Shown here one piece after another: positions 25,407 through 34,721 of a stretch of DNA of 64,000 nucleotides. Numbering within the stretch: the stretch's first letter is position 1; the number at the start of each line of letters is the position of its first letter. The notes under the pieces were generated by a model. It saw nothing but the letters and a program-made list of their open reading frames with translations. It made no database searches and had not been told where the DNA came from. This DNA comes from Listeria booriae (GTDB taxonomy: Bacteria; Bacillota; Bacilli; Lactobacillales; Listeriaceae), in the NCBI RefSeq assembly GCF_000766865.1, contig NZ_JNFA01000004.1, forward strand, positions 1-64,000, written 5' to 3'. The position numbers were made by a program, and so were the translations under genes.

Positions 25407-27392
25407 CTATCGTTGCATTAATTTCTTTCTACGCAAGAACAGGAACGAAGCACCAATAAACAAGCCACCCAAAATAATATTTTCAAATGGTAAAGAATCT
25501 CCCGTTTTCGGCAATTGCGTTTTACTAGATGTTGCGTTTTGTTGCGCGATTGGATCAGTCACATTCAACCCAGCAGGTACCACAAACATAGGGTCAGAGC
25601 CTGAACCAATAATGACATCATCAAATGTCGGCACTGAATCGACAGGAATCACTGGATTAGTCGGGTTAATTGGATCAACCGGGTCAACAGGATTCATAGG
25701 AACGACTGGATCAACTGGATCGATTGGGTCAACAGGATTCACAGGATCAACTGGATTGATTGGATCAACCGGGTCAACAGGATTCACAGGATCAACTGGA
25801 TTGATTGGATCAACCGGGTCAACAGGATTTACAGGATCAACTGGATCTGGATCGGGAACCACTGGCTCTTCAGCCGCCTCGACGGTCACCACAATTTGCA
25901 AAGCCTCAGCCTTAACGCCATCAGCACTTTCTGCATGCAGCGTAACCGTGTAATCTCCAGGTGTCGTAAAATCAACAGCATCCGCAAAATCACTCGTAAT
26001 GGCGCTACCATCAGTCGTTGCTGCAGCAATATCTGCTAAGAATTCAGTCTCCGTTTTACTTGCGTCTTTCGCATAACTAATTTTATCCGTAGCTGTAATC
26101 ACTGGTTTCTGGAGAATTGTGACCTCCACCTGAACCGGTGTTGCTTTCAGACCAACGCTATTTTCCGCATTTAATGTCACCACATAAACACCAGGCGTAC
26201 CAAAATCAACAACATCCGCGAAATCACTCGAAATCGCAGTGCCATCATCTGTCACTGCTCCAATATCTTGCAAAAACTGTTCTTCCGTCAGCGGTTCGTT
26301 TTGAATATATTTAATCGCGTCGTCGGCAGTAATCGTAAGCGAATGCTCAACAGTAAACGAATGCTTATACATAGGCACCGAAATTTTATAATTCGTCGCT
26401 GTCATGTGAGCGGGTGCAGCATAAGAACCAGCTGGCATATTAATTCGCGCATTATATGTCATGTCAGTAAGGTTTGCAAAATCAGCTTTAGCAACACCAC
26501 TCACCGTTAAGCCTTCCGTACTAACTGTCAATCTACTACCATCTATTTGCGTATTATTCAGTGTAAAAAAAGTATCTGTTGCTGTAGTTGAAGTCGTGAA
26601 ATTAGGAACAAAATCATCAAAATTAACCGTTCTTCCCGTCATAAGCGAAAAAGGAATATACAATGTTTGACCTTCCTCATCATAATTCAGCGCTGAACTT
26701 TTGATTCTAGAATTAATCGGAACACCGTAACCAACATTTTGCCCAGTGGCAGTAAAGTATTTTAGCGTCGAGAAAGTCTCGATTCCGTGAAAATCAGCTA
26801 CACCACAAAATTGGATATTAAGGTCACTAAGCTTAGGCAGCACTTGTAAAGGCATAAAATCCGTTATCATCGAGTTATAGCTAAGATTAATAGTCGACAA
26901 ATTCGGCAAATTATTAATTTTCGTTAAAATTTCATTGGAATTTCTGCTGCGTGATAAGTCAAGCGTAGTTAAATTAGTAAGGGGGCTAAGATCAGGAATC
27001 ATTTCTGAGGTAACTTGGCTACCAGAAATCGATAGATAGTCTAGTTTTGTTAATTTCGTGAGGACATCGAAATTGGTGAATTTAGGAGCTGTGCATGAAA
27101 ATCGAGTGACATTGTGTGCATATTCAAGACCGGTTAAATCCGTCACTGCTAGATTTTGTAAAGAAATAGTAGTAAGGCTATCCATTTGGGCTTCTGTAAT
27201 CGTTGCGTCACTTGCTTGACCGAGGCGACCATTTAAATAAGCTCTTAGGGCATCATCAGGAATGGCTACATTGTCTTGTGAGGCTGTGACTGAGGCGGTA
27301 GCTATAACATTCGTGTGTTGCTGAGCAAAGGGAACAGTAAGAACTGCTAAACAAATCGTGGTCTTAATAATTTTTGGTATTACTGGTGTCAA
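25407..27392 (-). CDS. Internalin-like LRR surface protein with two Ig-like domains, NP-V-DP repeats and LPKTG anchor
   Basis: The precursor has 661 residues. A signal peptide is followed by an internalin cap-like segment ([16 protein letters not shown]) and leucine-rich repeats ([44 protein letters not shown]). An inter-repeat beta domain, two Big-type Ig-like domains ([22 protein letters not shown]), a Pro-Val-Asp-Pro repeat stalk and LPKTGD with a hydrophobic helix and RRKK follow. Sortase A would link it to peptidoglycan. TTG at 27392 is chosen because GGAGATG lies 7 bases ahead. An ATG at 27434 coincides with the -10 box (27426-27431) and is unlikely. Role: probably adhesion. Confidence 0.85.
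   Translation of the reverse strand: MTPVIPKIIKTTICLAVLTVPFAQQHTNVIATASVTASQDNVAIPDDALRAYLNGRLGQASDATITEAQMDSLTTISLQNLAVTDLTGLEYAHNVTRFSCTAPKFTNFDVLTKLTKLDYLSISGSQVTSEMIPDLSPLTNLTTLDLSRSRNSNEILTKINNLPNLSTINLSYNSMITDFMPLQVLPKLSDLNIQFCGVADFHGIETFSTLKYFTATGQNVGYGVPINSRIKSSALNYDEEGQTLYIPFSLMTGRTVNFDDFVPNFTTSTTATDTFFTLNNTQIDGSRLTVSTEGLTVSGVAKADFANLTDMTYNARINMPAGSYAAPAHMTATNYKISVPMYKHSFTVEHSLTITADDAIKYIQNEPLTEEQFLQDIGAVTDDGTAISSDFADVVDFGTPGVYVVTLNAENSVGLKATPVQVEVTILQKPVITATDKISYAKDASKTETEFLADIAAATTDGSAITSDFADAVDFTTPGDYTVTLHAESADGVKAEALQIVVTVEAAEEPVVPDPDPVDPVNPVDPVDPINPVDPVNPVDPVDPINPVDPVNPVDPIDPVDPVVPMNPVDPVDPINPTNPVIPVDSVPTFDDVIIGSGSDPMFVVPAGLNVTDPIAQQNATSSKTQLPKTGDSLPFENIILGGLFIGASFLFLRRKKLMQR
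25651..25850 (-). repeat. 45-bp in-frame tandem repeats (wall-spanning stalk of the internalin-like protein)
   Basis: Units at 25753-25797 and 25798-25842 differ by one base. Decayed copies lie beside them to 25651. Each encodes a 15-residue block of the pattern N/D-P-V/I-D-P. The copy number is likely variable between strains by replication slippage, changing stalk length but not the frame. Confidence 0.8.
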
Positions 27393-27425
27393 AAAATCAT
27401 CTCCATTTCGTATTTTACTTGATTC

Positions 27426-27431
27426 ATTATA
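27426..27431 (-). promoter_or_regulatory. -10 box of the internalin-like gene
   Basis: TATAAT on the minus strand, about 30 bases before the TTG start. No clear -35 at standard distance (TTGTCA is 23 bases away). Confidence 0.4.
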
Positions 27432-27544
27432 CACCCAAAATAAGTATTTTACTGTGACAAAAAAGAGAATTTTTTACCTAAAAACCGAGTTATTTATACC
27501 AATTTTGCGATTTTAGTACAATAGTATGAGGCGGCTGTAGGCTC

Positions 27545-27587
27545 CAAAAAAAGAAACGAATCCTAAAAAATTAGAACACGTTTCTTC
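27545..27587 (-). terminator. Terminator of the GNAT gene
   Basis: On the minus strand AGAAACG and TTCTA pair with TAGGA and CGTTTCT around an A/T-rich loop, followed by seven T. Confidence 0.7.
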
Positions 27588-27591
27588 TTGT

Positions 27592-28029
27592 TTATAGTAT
27601 TTTCCCCATCTTGTAATGCCCACCGATTTTAGGTATAACGAACTCCGAGCCAACCGAATGAAATCCCATTTTCTCATAAAAACCAGTCGCAATGACACGA
27701 GCATTACACCAAAGCAAATCGGCATCGCGTCGCACGAGTTCTTCTTCTGCAAACACAATCACCGCTTTTCCAAGCCCTTGCAATCGCGCACTCGGATCAC
27801 TCGCCATCCCGCGTAACCTATACTGCTTCTTACCATCAAACTGGCTATCCGCCTCTTCATAAAAACTCCCAATCGCCACTAAGCATTCCTCATCATCAAA
27901 AACACCTACATGAAACGTTGTCGCGTCGTCATCACCAGGGTACACAAGCGCCTCCACTGGATGATCTGGAATCAACACACGGTGGCGCAAATCATGCGTT
28001 TGATTAGCCTCTATAAATCGAGTTTCCAT
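27592..28029 (-). CDS. GNAT-family N-acetyltransferase
   Basis: This 145-residue single-domain acetyltransferase has the acetyl-CoA binding motif A in YRLRGMASDPSARLQGLGKAVIVFAEEEL (the Q/R-x2-G-x-G/A loop is RLQGLGKA, about residues 81-88) and a motif B-like CNARVIATGFYEKMGFHSVG. The substrate is unknown. The family includes enzymes that acetylate small molecules or protein N-termini. AGAAAGGGATGG lies ahead of the ATG. It is transcribed alone between two surface-related genes, and nothing suggests a link to them. Confidence 0.85.
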   Translation of the reverse strand: METRFIEANQTHDLRHRVLIPDHPVEALVYPGDDDATTFHVGVFDDEECLVAIGSFYEEADSQFDGKKQYRLRGMASDPSARLQGLGKAVIVFAEEELVRRDADLLWCNARVIATGFYEKMGFHSVGSEFVIPKIGGHYKMGKIL

Positions 28030-28179
28030 CTACACCATCCCTTTCTCTTTGGAATGATTGTACCCAATTTCGCGTGATTTAGCAACGATTAGCGAGTGGT
28101 TTCCAGAAGTAATTTTTGGGGAAAGTAATAATAATTACAATCATGGGACTCATAGAATTATGTAAGGGGGAAAGCCACA

Positions 28180-29493
28180 TTGAAAAAATTATATGTATTA
28201 AGTATCACTTCACTAATTGTTGTATTTTGTATAATTATTTTAGAAAATTCCATAAAAACGAAAGCTGCTACAGTAGTCGATCTCAAACCACTCATCGAAC
28301 AAGCTGAATCTGGGAATCTCATTTTAAGAGATAAGAAAGAAGTCACCTACATCGTCAATGAGCCAATCAAAAACATCAAATGTAGCATCCAAGGCGCACC
28401 TGGTGGCTCTATCATCAAGGCAAATTTCAAAGGCGCAGGAAACTCAGAAACCCCGTCATTACTCCAATATCAAGCTGGGGCCAACAATATCTCGATTAAA
28501 AATGTTCGCTTCGATTTAGCGCTAATCGGTCGAGGCGCAGTAAGCTTCCGCCAAAATACAAACCTCATTATCGAGAACTGCTTTTTCACAGGTTACTCTA
28601 AAAAATATGGTTGGCGCGCAGTCGACAGTTCGATTTCCTTCACTGACAGCAAGAATATCACTATCCGCAATAACCATTTCATCAACAACGGCTATCAATA
28701 TGGTCGGGCGCTCAACGAACTAAACCGATGTATTACAATCCAAGGCAATACAAGCGATAATATTACTATTTACAATAACGAATTCACTAAAGTAAACCAA
28801 GCCATCGTAGCCCAGGGCAATAAAATCAACAAGCTCAACATCTATAGTAATGCTTTCAACGCAGTCATTGATAACAGCCTCTACCTAATCAATATCCCCA
28901 GCGCGAATATCCACAATAATGATTTCAATAAAAGTAAAACCACCAATTCCCCAGACGAAGGCATTGTTCTTTCAGGAGGCGACTTCAAAATCGCAAACAA
29001 CAGAGCATACAATGTCCTAAATAAATTCATCGCAATCAATGGTGCTACAAAAAACCTCGAAGTCACCAATAACACAATCAAAAATGAAAAAACAAAACAA
29101 CGCCCAGCTGTCATTTCTTGGCGTAACAACACAGCTTACATCGTCCAACAACTCAAATTTTCGAACAATAAAATCGATACCGATACCGCGCCAGCCAACT
29201 ACGATACCATACCGATTGGCAGGGTAAAGAAGCTGATTATTCAAGATAACCAATTTATCGTAAAAGGGCTAGCGAACAATCAGAACTTGTTTAGCTTGCT
29301 AGGTCAAGCAGAAATCGTCTCGGTACAAATCACAGGAAACACCGTAAAGCCGCGAGCTGGAAGCATAATTTCTAAAAAAGCTAACTTTTTCCGTGAAAAA
29401 ACCCCGATCATCCCCCAAATTAGGGTTTTGAAAATTAAAAGTAATCAATTTAACGGGAAATATCCAGCAGTTTTAACAAAGAGGGCATCCTGA
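28180..29493 (+). CDS. Secreted right-handed parallel beta-helix protein
   Basis: The precursor has 437 residues. A signal peptide (residues 1 to about 30, ending KTKAA) is followed by repeated Asn-rich strands such as NISIKNVRFDL, NLIIENCFFTG, NITIRNNHFINN, NITIYNNEFTK and NINKLNIYSNAFN. These form the PbH1 ladder of pectate-lyase-like and tailspike folds. It has no LPXTG, so it is probably released or held by charge. It may degrade or bind a polysaccharide, but no catalytic residues can be named. TTG at 28180 follows AAGGGGGAAA by about 8 bases. A terminator follows at 29576. Confidence 0.72.
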   Translation: MKKLYVLSITSLIVVFCIIILENSIKTKAATVVDLKPLIEQAESGNLILRDKKEVTYIVNEPIKNIKCSIQGAPGGSIIKANFKGAGNSETPSLLQYQAGANNISIKNVRFDLALIGRGAVSFRQNTNLIIENCFFTGYSKKYGWRAVDSSISFTDSKNITIRNNHFINNGYQYGRALNELNRCITIQGNTSDNITIYNNEFTKVNQAIVAQGNKINKLNIYSNAFNAVIDNSLYLINIPSANIHNNDFNKSKTTNSPDEGIVLSGGDFKIANNRAYNVLNKFIAINGATKNLEVTNNTIKNEKTKQRPAVISWRNNTAYIVQQLKFSNNKIDTDTAPANYDTIPIGRVKKLIIQDNQFIVKGLANNQNLFSLLGQAEIVSVQITGNTVKPRAGSIISKKANFFREKTPIIPQIRVLKIKSNQFNGKYPAVLTKRAS

Positions 29494-29575
29494 ATCTAAT
29501 AATAGCTAACAAACAACTAGAAATAGTATTAAATGAGTAGCTCATACTGTAGAAAACTAGCAACTCCAGTGTGTC

Positions 29576-29616
29576 AACACAAAAAAGCCATTCAGCAAGG
29601 AGTGGCTTTTTGTGTT
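29576..29616. terminator. Convergent terminator between the beta-helix and acyl-CoA synthetase genes
   Basis: AACACAAAAAAGCCA pairs with TGGCTTTTTGTGTT. A/T-runs within the stem on both strands suit bidirectional use. Confidence 0.75.
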
Positions 29617-29628
29617 GCACTTAGTAGC

Positions 29629-31209
29629 TTAAAATTGAGAAATTTGTGCGAACTCGGCTTCACGTAAAGCGACACGTCGAACTTTACCTGAATCGGTTTT
29701 CGGCAAGCTTTCCACAAACGCAATCCGTCGCGGATATTTATAAGGCGCAGTGCGGTTTTTCGTAAAGTTTTGCAACTCGCGTATTAACGAATTGTCTCCG
29801 TCATATCCTTCCTTCAATACAATAAAGGCCTTCACGACAGTCCCACGAATCTCATCTGGACTCGCTACAACAGCAACTTCCTTCACGGCAGGGTGGTGCG
29901 TCAGGGCATCTTCCACCTCAAACGGTCCAATCGTATAACCCGAACTAATAATAATATCGTCATTCCGACCTTGGAACCAATAATAATCGTCCTCATCACG
30001 ATACGCGCGGTCGCCCGACACGAAATAATCGCCACGAATCGCTTTTTCCAAACGTTCAGGTTCTTTATAATACTCTTGGAACAGGGCAGGAAAATCTTTG
30101 CGCATCGCAATATCGCCAATTTCACCGACACCAACAGGCTCGCCATTTTCATCAATAATCGCCATGTATTCTGGCATAATCGGCTTGCCCATCGAACCCG
30201 GACGAATCGGAAAATCAACCAGCGTTCCAATCAGCAGCGTGCTTTCCGTTTGCCCATAACCATCACGAACTTTAATATCAAAATTATCTTGGAAAACACT
30301 GATAACTTCACGGTTCAGCGGCTCACCGGCAGACACCGCGCTACGCAAATGACTCAAATCATAGGTGTTCAAATGATCCGCTTTCGCCATCAATCGGTAT
30401 TCCGTCGGCGTACAGCAAAGCACATTCACTTGCCGATCTTGCAAAAGCTTCAATTGTTTCGCAGGGTGGAAGCGACCATTATAAATGAATCCCGTCGCGC
30501 CTTTTCCAAGCACAGACAAGAACGGCGACCACACCCATTTCTGCCATCCAGGACCAGCCGTTGCCCACACCGTATCACTCTCACGAATATCCAACCAATG
30601 GTCCGCAGCAATCCGAATATGCGCATAACCCCAGCCATGCACGTGCACCACACCTTTCGGATTTCCCGTCGTACCAGACGTAAACGCCAGCAAACAAGGA
30701 TCATCCTTACGCGTTGTCACCTTCTCAAAAGTCACCGCAGCACTCTCCATCAACTGCTCATAACTTTGCCAACCGTCAAGCGCACCACCAACCACAATCC
30801 GCGTCACAACACTCGGCGCATCCGCAATCTTATCGAACTCCGCCGTACAACTCGCATCCGCAATGACCGCCTTCACGTTCGCATGATGAATCCGATACTC
30901 CAAATCATGCGCCTTCAAAAGTTCTGAGGCAGGAATAATAATCGCGCCAGTCAGCCAAATTCCCATATAAACCGCATACGTTTCCAGCAAGCGCGGCATC
31001 ATCACAATCACATGATCCCCTTTGCCAATCCCAGCATCCGTCATCACATTCGCAAACCGGTTCGCCGTCTCAAGCAACCGATGATACGACCATTCCCGCA
31101 CTTCGCCAGCCTCATTTTCCCAAACCAAAGCCGTCTTCTCCGAGTCAAACTGCGCGATTTCATCCGTAATATTATAAAATTCAGGTGCAATCAAATTTTC
31201 AGACTTCAT
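29629..31209 (-). CDS. AMP-forming acyl-CoA synthetase (acetyl/medium-chain type)
   Basis: This 526-residue ANL-superfamily enzyme has the P-loop LLAFTSGTTGNPKGVVHVH (about residues 168-186), the A5 motif DGYGQTESTLLIGT (about 318-331), the hinge FVSGDRAYRDEDDYYWFQGRNDDII and the catalytic lysine in PKTDSGKVRR near the C-terminus. It makes acyl-AMP and then acyl-CoA. It is shorter than Acs (about 650) and close to the medium-chain acyl-CoA synthetase group, so a short- to medium-chain fatty acid is likely. A 28-bp palindrome lies upstream (31259-31286), probably a repressor site. Confidence 0.85.
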   Translation of the reverse strand: MKSENLIAPEFYNITDEIAQFDSEKTALVWENEAGEVREWSYHRLLETANRFANVMTDAGIGKGDHVIVMMPRLLETYAVYMGIWLTGAIIIPASELLKAHDLEYRIHHANVKAVIADASCTAEFDKIADAPSVVTRIVVGGALDGWQSYEQLMESAAVTFEKVTTRKDDPCLLAFTSGTTGNPKGVVHVHGWGYAHIRIAADHWLDIRESDTVWATAGPGWQKWVWSPFLSVLGKGATGFIYNGRFHPAKQLKLLQDRQVNVLCCTPTEYRLMAKADHLNTYDLSHLRSAVSAGEPLNREVISVFQDNFDIKVRDGYGQTESTLLIGTLVDFPIRPGSMGKPIMPEYMAIIDENGEPVGVGEIGDIAMRKDFPALFQEYYKEPERLEKAIRGDYFVSGDRAYRDEDDYYWFQGRNDDIIISSGYTIGPFEVEDALTHHPAVKEVAVVASPDEIRGTVVKAFIVLKEGYDGDNSLIRELQNFTKNRTAPYKYPRRIAFVESLPKTDSGKVRRVALREAEFAQISQF

Positions 31210-31258
31210 TTCCTAATCTCTCCTTGATATATCAATTTTTTCAAAGTTTCCGCATAAT

Positions 31259-31286
31259 TAGTACCTAGTATTAATACATGGTACTA
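31259..31286. promoter_or_regulatory. 28-bp palindromic operator upstream of the acyl-CoA synthetase gene
   Basis: TAGTACC (31259-31265) and GGTACTA (31280-31286) are exact inverted arms around a TATTAATA-centred core. It lies about 50 bases before the start codon of the minus-strand gene, where a TetR- or GntR-type fatty-acid repressor would bind. No such regulator is encoded next to it. Confidence 0.5.
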
Positions 31287-31364
31287 TATCAAACTAACCA
31301 AAGCAAATAAAAGGCATCCATCCCGCCCCTATGCTAAAATAAAGAAGAATTGGGAGGTAACGCG

Positions 31365-31838
31365 ATGAACAAAGAACAATACATGCGCGAGGCGCTACAA
31401 GAAGCAGAAAAAGCACGCGAAAAAGGGGAAGTCCCGATTGGCGCAGTCGTCGTGCTAAACGGCGAAATCATCGGCAGGGCACACAACCTCCGCGAAACAA
31501 CGAACAACGCCATCACGCACGCCGAAATTTTAGCTATCCAAGACGCCTGCCACAACCAAAATGCTTGGCGTTTAGAAGGCGCAGAATTATACGTCACCCT
31601 AGAACCATGCCCAATGTGTAGCGGTGCCATCCTATTATCCCGCATCGAAACGGTCTACTACGGAGCCGCCGACCCGAAAGCCGGAACAGCAGGGACATTA
31701 ATGAACCTACTCCAAGACTCGCGCTTCAATCACGAATGCAACGTCGAATCCGGCATACTAGCCGAAGAATGCGGCGCCATCCTAACCAACTTCTTCCGAG
31801 ACTTGCGCGCACGGAAAAAGCAACAAAAAGAGTCTTAA
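31365..31838 (+). CDS. tadA: tRNA-specific adenosine deaminase
   Basis: This is a 157-residue zinc deaminase. THAEILAI holds the His and catalytic Glu, and PCPMCSGAILLSRI supplies the two zinc cysteines. It converts A34 of tRNA-Arg(ACG) to inosine and is essential in most bacteria. ATG 31365 is selected because GGGAGG lies 8 bases ahead; a TTG at 31350 overlaps this ribosome site. In relatives tadA is often followed by the SRP RNA and dnaX, but neither is seen here, so the usual neighbourhood is broken. Length matches the family. Confidence 0.93.
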   Translation: MNKEQYMREALQEAEKAREKGEVPIGAVVVLNGEIIGRAHNLRETTNNAITHAEILAIQDACHNQNAWRLEGAELYVTLEPCPMCSGAILLSRIETVYYGAADPKAGTAGTLMNLLQDSRFNHECNVESGILAEECGAILTNFFRDLRARKKQQKES

Positions 31839-32086
31839 TACCTATTTTACTTCAAAATATGTCCACTCTATCACTTTATGTGAAAAAATGCGCATTTAGC
31901 TGATGCCACTGAATCGAGCCGCCCGTCTCATTTCGCGTCTCCACGTTTTCCCTTAAGAAAATAGAACCAAAAGAACTAAACAAATTTAGGCGGAAATAGG
32001 ATAGAATAAAGATTAAGTAAGACTTATTTTAATTTGGTCTCGCTGTACATATTTATGTGAAGAAATAGGCATAATTAGAAAATGCG

Positions 32087-32127
32087 AAAAAAACAAAGCG
32101 AAATCAGGGGATTCCGATTTGTTTTTC
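32087..32127 (+). terminator. Terminator-like hairpin upstream of the cyd promoter
   Basis: AAAAACAAA-GCG-AAATC pairs with GATT-CCG-ATTTGTTTTT and ends in a T-run. It probably closes tadA-side transcripts. Confidence 0.6.
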
Positions 32128-32140
32128 TTAGCGGCTTTAT

Positions 32141-32158
32141 TTGTGAATTTTAACACAA
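32141..32158. promoter_or_regulatory. Rex-like operator of the cydABCD operon
   Basis: TTGTGAATTTTAACACAA matches the Rex consensus TTGTGAAnnnnTTCACAA at all but two positions. Rex senses NADH/NAD+ and represses cyd genes in Gram-positives. The rex gene is not in the window. Confidence 0.6.
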
Positions 32159-32281
32159 GTAAACATCTTTATATTCGCAGTTTTTCACAATCATTTAACG
32201 TGTATAGTATATAGATGCCAAATTATTGTAACGCTAACAAAACGGGTTAAACGCCCAATATGATCAAAAGGAGGAAAAAAG

Positions 32282-33706
32282 GTGGATAAACTTTTCTTAG
32301 CTAGACTTCAATTCGGATCAACAACCGTGTTCCATTTCTTATTTGTACCACTTTCTATTGGACTTGTATTTATGGTTGCTCTTATGGAAACGTTGTATGT
32401 TGTGAAGAAAAAAGAAATCTACAAAAAAATGTCGAAGTTCTGGGGACACTTGTTCTTAATTAACTTCGCAGTAGGGGTAGTAACAGGGATTATTCAAGAA
32501 TTCCAATTCGGGATGAACTGGTCGGATTACTCGCGATTCGTAGGGGATGTATTTGGTGCGCCGCTTGCTATTGAAGCGCTACTAGCCTTCTTCATGGAAT
32601 CAACATTTATCGGACTATGGATTTTCGGTTGGGATCGTTTAAACAAGAAGCTGCATTTAATGTGCATTTGGCTCGTTGCAATCGGAACGGTATTCTCTTC
32701 GTTCTGGATTTTAGCAGCGAACTCCTTCATGCAACATCCAGTCGGTTTCCAAGAAATCAACGGACGCGCAGAAATGAACGACTTCTGGGCACTTATTACA
32801 AACGGGCAACTGCTTGTCGAGTTCCCACACGTTATTTTCGGGGCTTTTGCAACTGGGGCATTCTTTGTCGCGGGTGTCAGTGCCTACAAATTACTTAAAA
32901 AACAAGATGTGGACTTCTTCCGTAAGTCATTCCAAATCGCACTTGTTCTCGTTATTATCGGTGGTTTCGGTACGGCCTTCAGTGGTCACCAACAAGCGCA
33001 ATACCTTGTTAAAACACAACCGATGAAAATGGCAGCAACAGAAGGGATATGGGACGACACGGCTGACCCTGCGCCTTGGACGATGATCGCGGGTATTGAT
33101 GTGGCTAACCAGAAAAACACCTGGGAAGTCAACATTCCGTACGCGCTAAGTTTCCTTTCCTATTCGACATTCTCTGGTAGTGTACAAGGTATGAAATCAC
33201 TACAAGCAGAATATCAAGAGAAGTATAAAGATCGCTTCGGGGAAGATATGAACTACATTCCACCAGTAAAAACATCATTCTGGAGTTTCCGTATCATGGT
33301 ACTTTCCGGAATGCTGATGATTCTTTTCGGCTTGTGGGGAGCTTTCCTTGCTTGGCGTAAGAAATTGACAACATCTAAATGGTATTTACGTTTAATGATT
33401 CCAATGATTGGCTTCCCGTTCTTGGCGAACTCGATGGGTTGGATTATGACAGAAGTAGGGCGTCAACCGTGGGTAGTGTTTGGCTATATGTCAACGGCAG
33501 ACGGGGTCTCACCGAATGTCTCGGCAGGCTCGATATTGTTCTCACTGATTGCCTTCTCGACGATTTACCTAGCGCTTGCAATTGTTCTCGTATGGTTGTT
33601 CGTTCGCGAAATCAAAAAAGGGCCAAATGGGCATGATCACGACGATAAAAAAGGCAAAAAAGAAGTCGTGTCTGTCGATCCATTTGATCTAAAGGGGGCG
33701 CAGTAA
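32282..33706 (+). CDS. cydA: Cytochrome bd ubiquinol oxidase subunit I
   Basis: This 474-residue membrane protein begins with LARLQFGSTTVFHFLFVPLSIGL (the haem-ligand His18 equivalent). NFAVGVVTGIIQEFQFGMNWSDYSRFVGDVFGAPLAIE is the conserved central part, and GRQPWVVFGYM is the signature of subunit I. It carries haems b558, b595 and d, oxidises quinol and reduces oxygen to water with high affinity. The Q-loop is of the short type usual in Firmicutes. GTG start after AAAGGAGG. It leads cydABCD, with a Rex-like operator upstream. Confidence 0.96.
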   Translation: MDKLFLARLQFGSTTVFHFLFVPLSIGLVFMVALMETLYVVKKKEIYKKMSKFWGHLFLINFAVGVVTGIIQEFQFGMNWSDYSRFVGDVFGAPLAIEALLAFFMESTFIGLWIFGWDRLNKKLHLMCIWLVAIGTVFSSFWILAANSFMQHPVGFQEINGRAEMNDFWALITNGQLLVEFPHVIFGAFATGAFFVAGVSAYKLLKKQDVDFFRKSFQIALVLVIIGGFGTAFSGHQQAQYLVKTQPMKMAATEGIWDDTADPAPWTMIAGIDVANQKNTWEVNIPYALSFLSYSTFSGSVQGMKSLQAEYQEKYKDRFGEDMNYIPPVKTSFWSFRIMVLSGMLMILFGLWGAFLAWRKKLTTSKWYLRLMIPMIGFPFLANSMGWIMTEVGRQPWVVFGYMSTADGVSPNVSAGSILFSLIAFSTIYLALAIVLVWLFVREIKKGPNGHDHDDKKGKKEVVSVDPFDLKGAQ

Positions 33707-33707
33707 A

Positions 33708-34721
33708 ATGGATTTGAATGAACTATGGTTCCTTTTAGTTGCTGTGTTATTTATCGGTTTCTTCTTCTTAGAAGGATTTGACTTTGGTGTTGGTATGTCC
33801 ACGCGTTTTGTCGCGCGCAATGACTTGGAACGTCGTGTTTTAATCAATACTATTGGACCTTTCTGGGATGCCAATGAAGTTTGGTTGCTAACAGCTGGGG
33901 GCGCGATTTTTGCGGCGTTTCCGAACTGGTATGCGACAATGTTTAGTGGCTATTATATTCCACTTGTGTTCTTCTTGCTGGCGCTTATTGGACGCGGTGT
34001 TTCGTTTGAATTCCGCGGCAAACATGAGTCAAAAGCTTGGGTGAAAACGTGGGATTGGGTTATTTTTATCGGTAGTATTTTACCGCCGTTCTTGCTTGGC
34101 GTATTGTTCTCCTCACTTGTTGCGGGGATGCCGATTAATAGCGAGATGAATATGAACGCAGGATTCTTTGATTACATTACGCCGTTCTCACTTATGGGTG
34201 GTGTGACAGTGACACTTATTTGTTACTTCCACGGCTTGCTTTTCATTACGCTTCGTACGCATGATGAAATTCGTGAACGCGCGAATCGTATTGCAAAACG
34301 GATGTGGTTCGTAACGGTTCCTGTACTTGCAATTTTCGTTGTGATGGCGATTTTCTACACAGATATTTTCGAAGCTCGTCCAGTGTTATTGCCAATTATG
34401 ATTGGTTTGACAGTCGTGTTTTACGTGCTTTCTGCGCTTTCCCTATGGAAGGGCCGCGAAGGTTGGGCGTTTACATTTAGTGGACTTGGTATTGTTGGAA
34501 CGATTGGTTCGATTTTTGCGGGGCTATTCCCTCGTGTGATGATCAGTTCCACAGATACGCTTTACAATTTAACGATTCACAATGCAGCATCCGGCGATTA
34601 TTCGCTAAAAGTAATGACGATTGTGGCGCTGACGTTGCTTCCGTTCGTACTTGGTTACCAAGTTTGGAGTTATTACGTGTTCCGCAAACGTGTATCTAGT
34701 AAGGAGAAAATGACGTACTAA
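33708..34721 (+). CDS. cydB: Cytochrome bd ubiquinol oxidase subunit II
   Basis: The product has 337 residues and about eight helices. It includes FFFLEGFDFGVGMSTRFVARNDLERRVLINTIGPFWDANEVWLLTAGGAIFAAFPNWYATMFSGYYIPL, the long conserved N-terminal block of CydB that packs against CydA. It starts 1 base after the cydA stop with AAGGGGGCGCAG ahead of the ATG. Its TAA overlaps the first base of the next ATG (34721). It is required for assembly of the bd oxidase together with the exporter encoded downstream. Confidence 0.95.
   Translation: MDLNELWFLLVAVLFIGFFFLEGFDFGVGMSTRFVARNDLERRVLINTIGPFWDANEVWLLTAGGAIFAAFPNWYATMFSGYYIPLVFFLLALIGRGVSFEFRGKHESKAWVKTWDWVIFIGSILPPFLLGVLFSSLVAGMPINSEMNMNAGFFDYITPFSLMGGVTVTLICYFHGLLFITLRTHDEIRERANRIAKRMWFVTVPVLAIFVVMAIFYTDIFEARPVLLPIMIGLTVVFYVLSALSLWKGREGWAFTFSGLGIVGTIGSIFAGLFPRVMISSTDTLYNLTIHNAASGDYSLKVMTIVALTLLPFVLGYQVWSYYVFRKRVSSKEKMTY

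Larger units (their letters stand above)
31839..32281. other. Intergenic region between tadA and cydA
   Basis: These 443 bases hold no gene and no recognisable SRP RNA. They contain a terminator-like hairpin (32087-32127), a Rex-like site (32141-32158), a second TTCACAA half-site near 32189, and TAGTAT near 32208 as a likely -10 for cydA. AAAGGAGG precedes the GTG start at 32282. Confidence 0.6.

Noticed and set aside
25375-25953. A 192-codon plus-strand frame rich in Gly-Ser-Thr ([12 protein letters not shown]), collagen-like
   Set aside because: It is the antisense of the Pro-Val-Asp-Pro stalk repeats of the minus-strand LPXTG gene and has no ribosome site or signal peptide.
29893-30927. 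A 344-codon plus-strand frame opposite the acyl-CoA synthetase
   Set aside because: Arg/Thr/Asn-rich shadow frame over a well supported minus-strand gene; no start signal.
31839-32281. SRP RNA (ffs) expected downstream of tadA
   Set aside because: The conserved GGAGGTAGCGGTG-like core and flanking helix could not be found in this interval.
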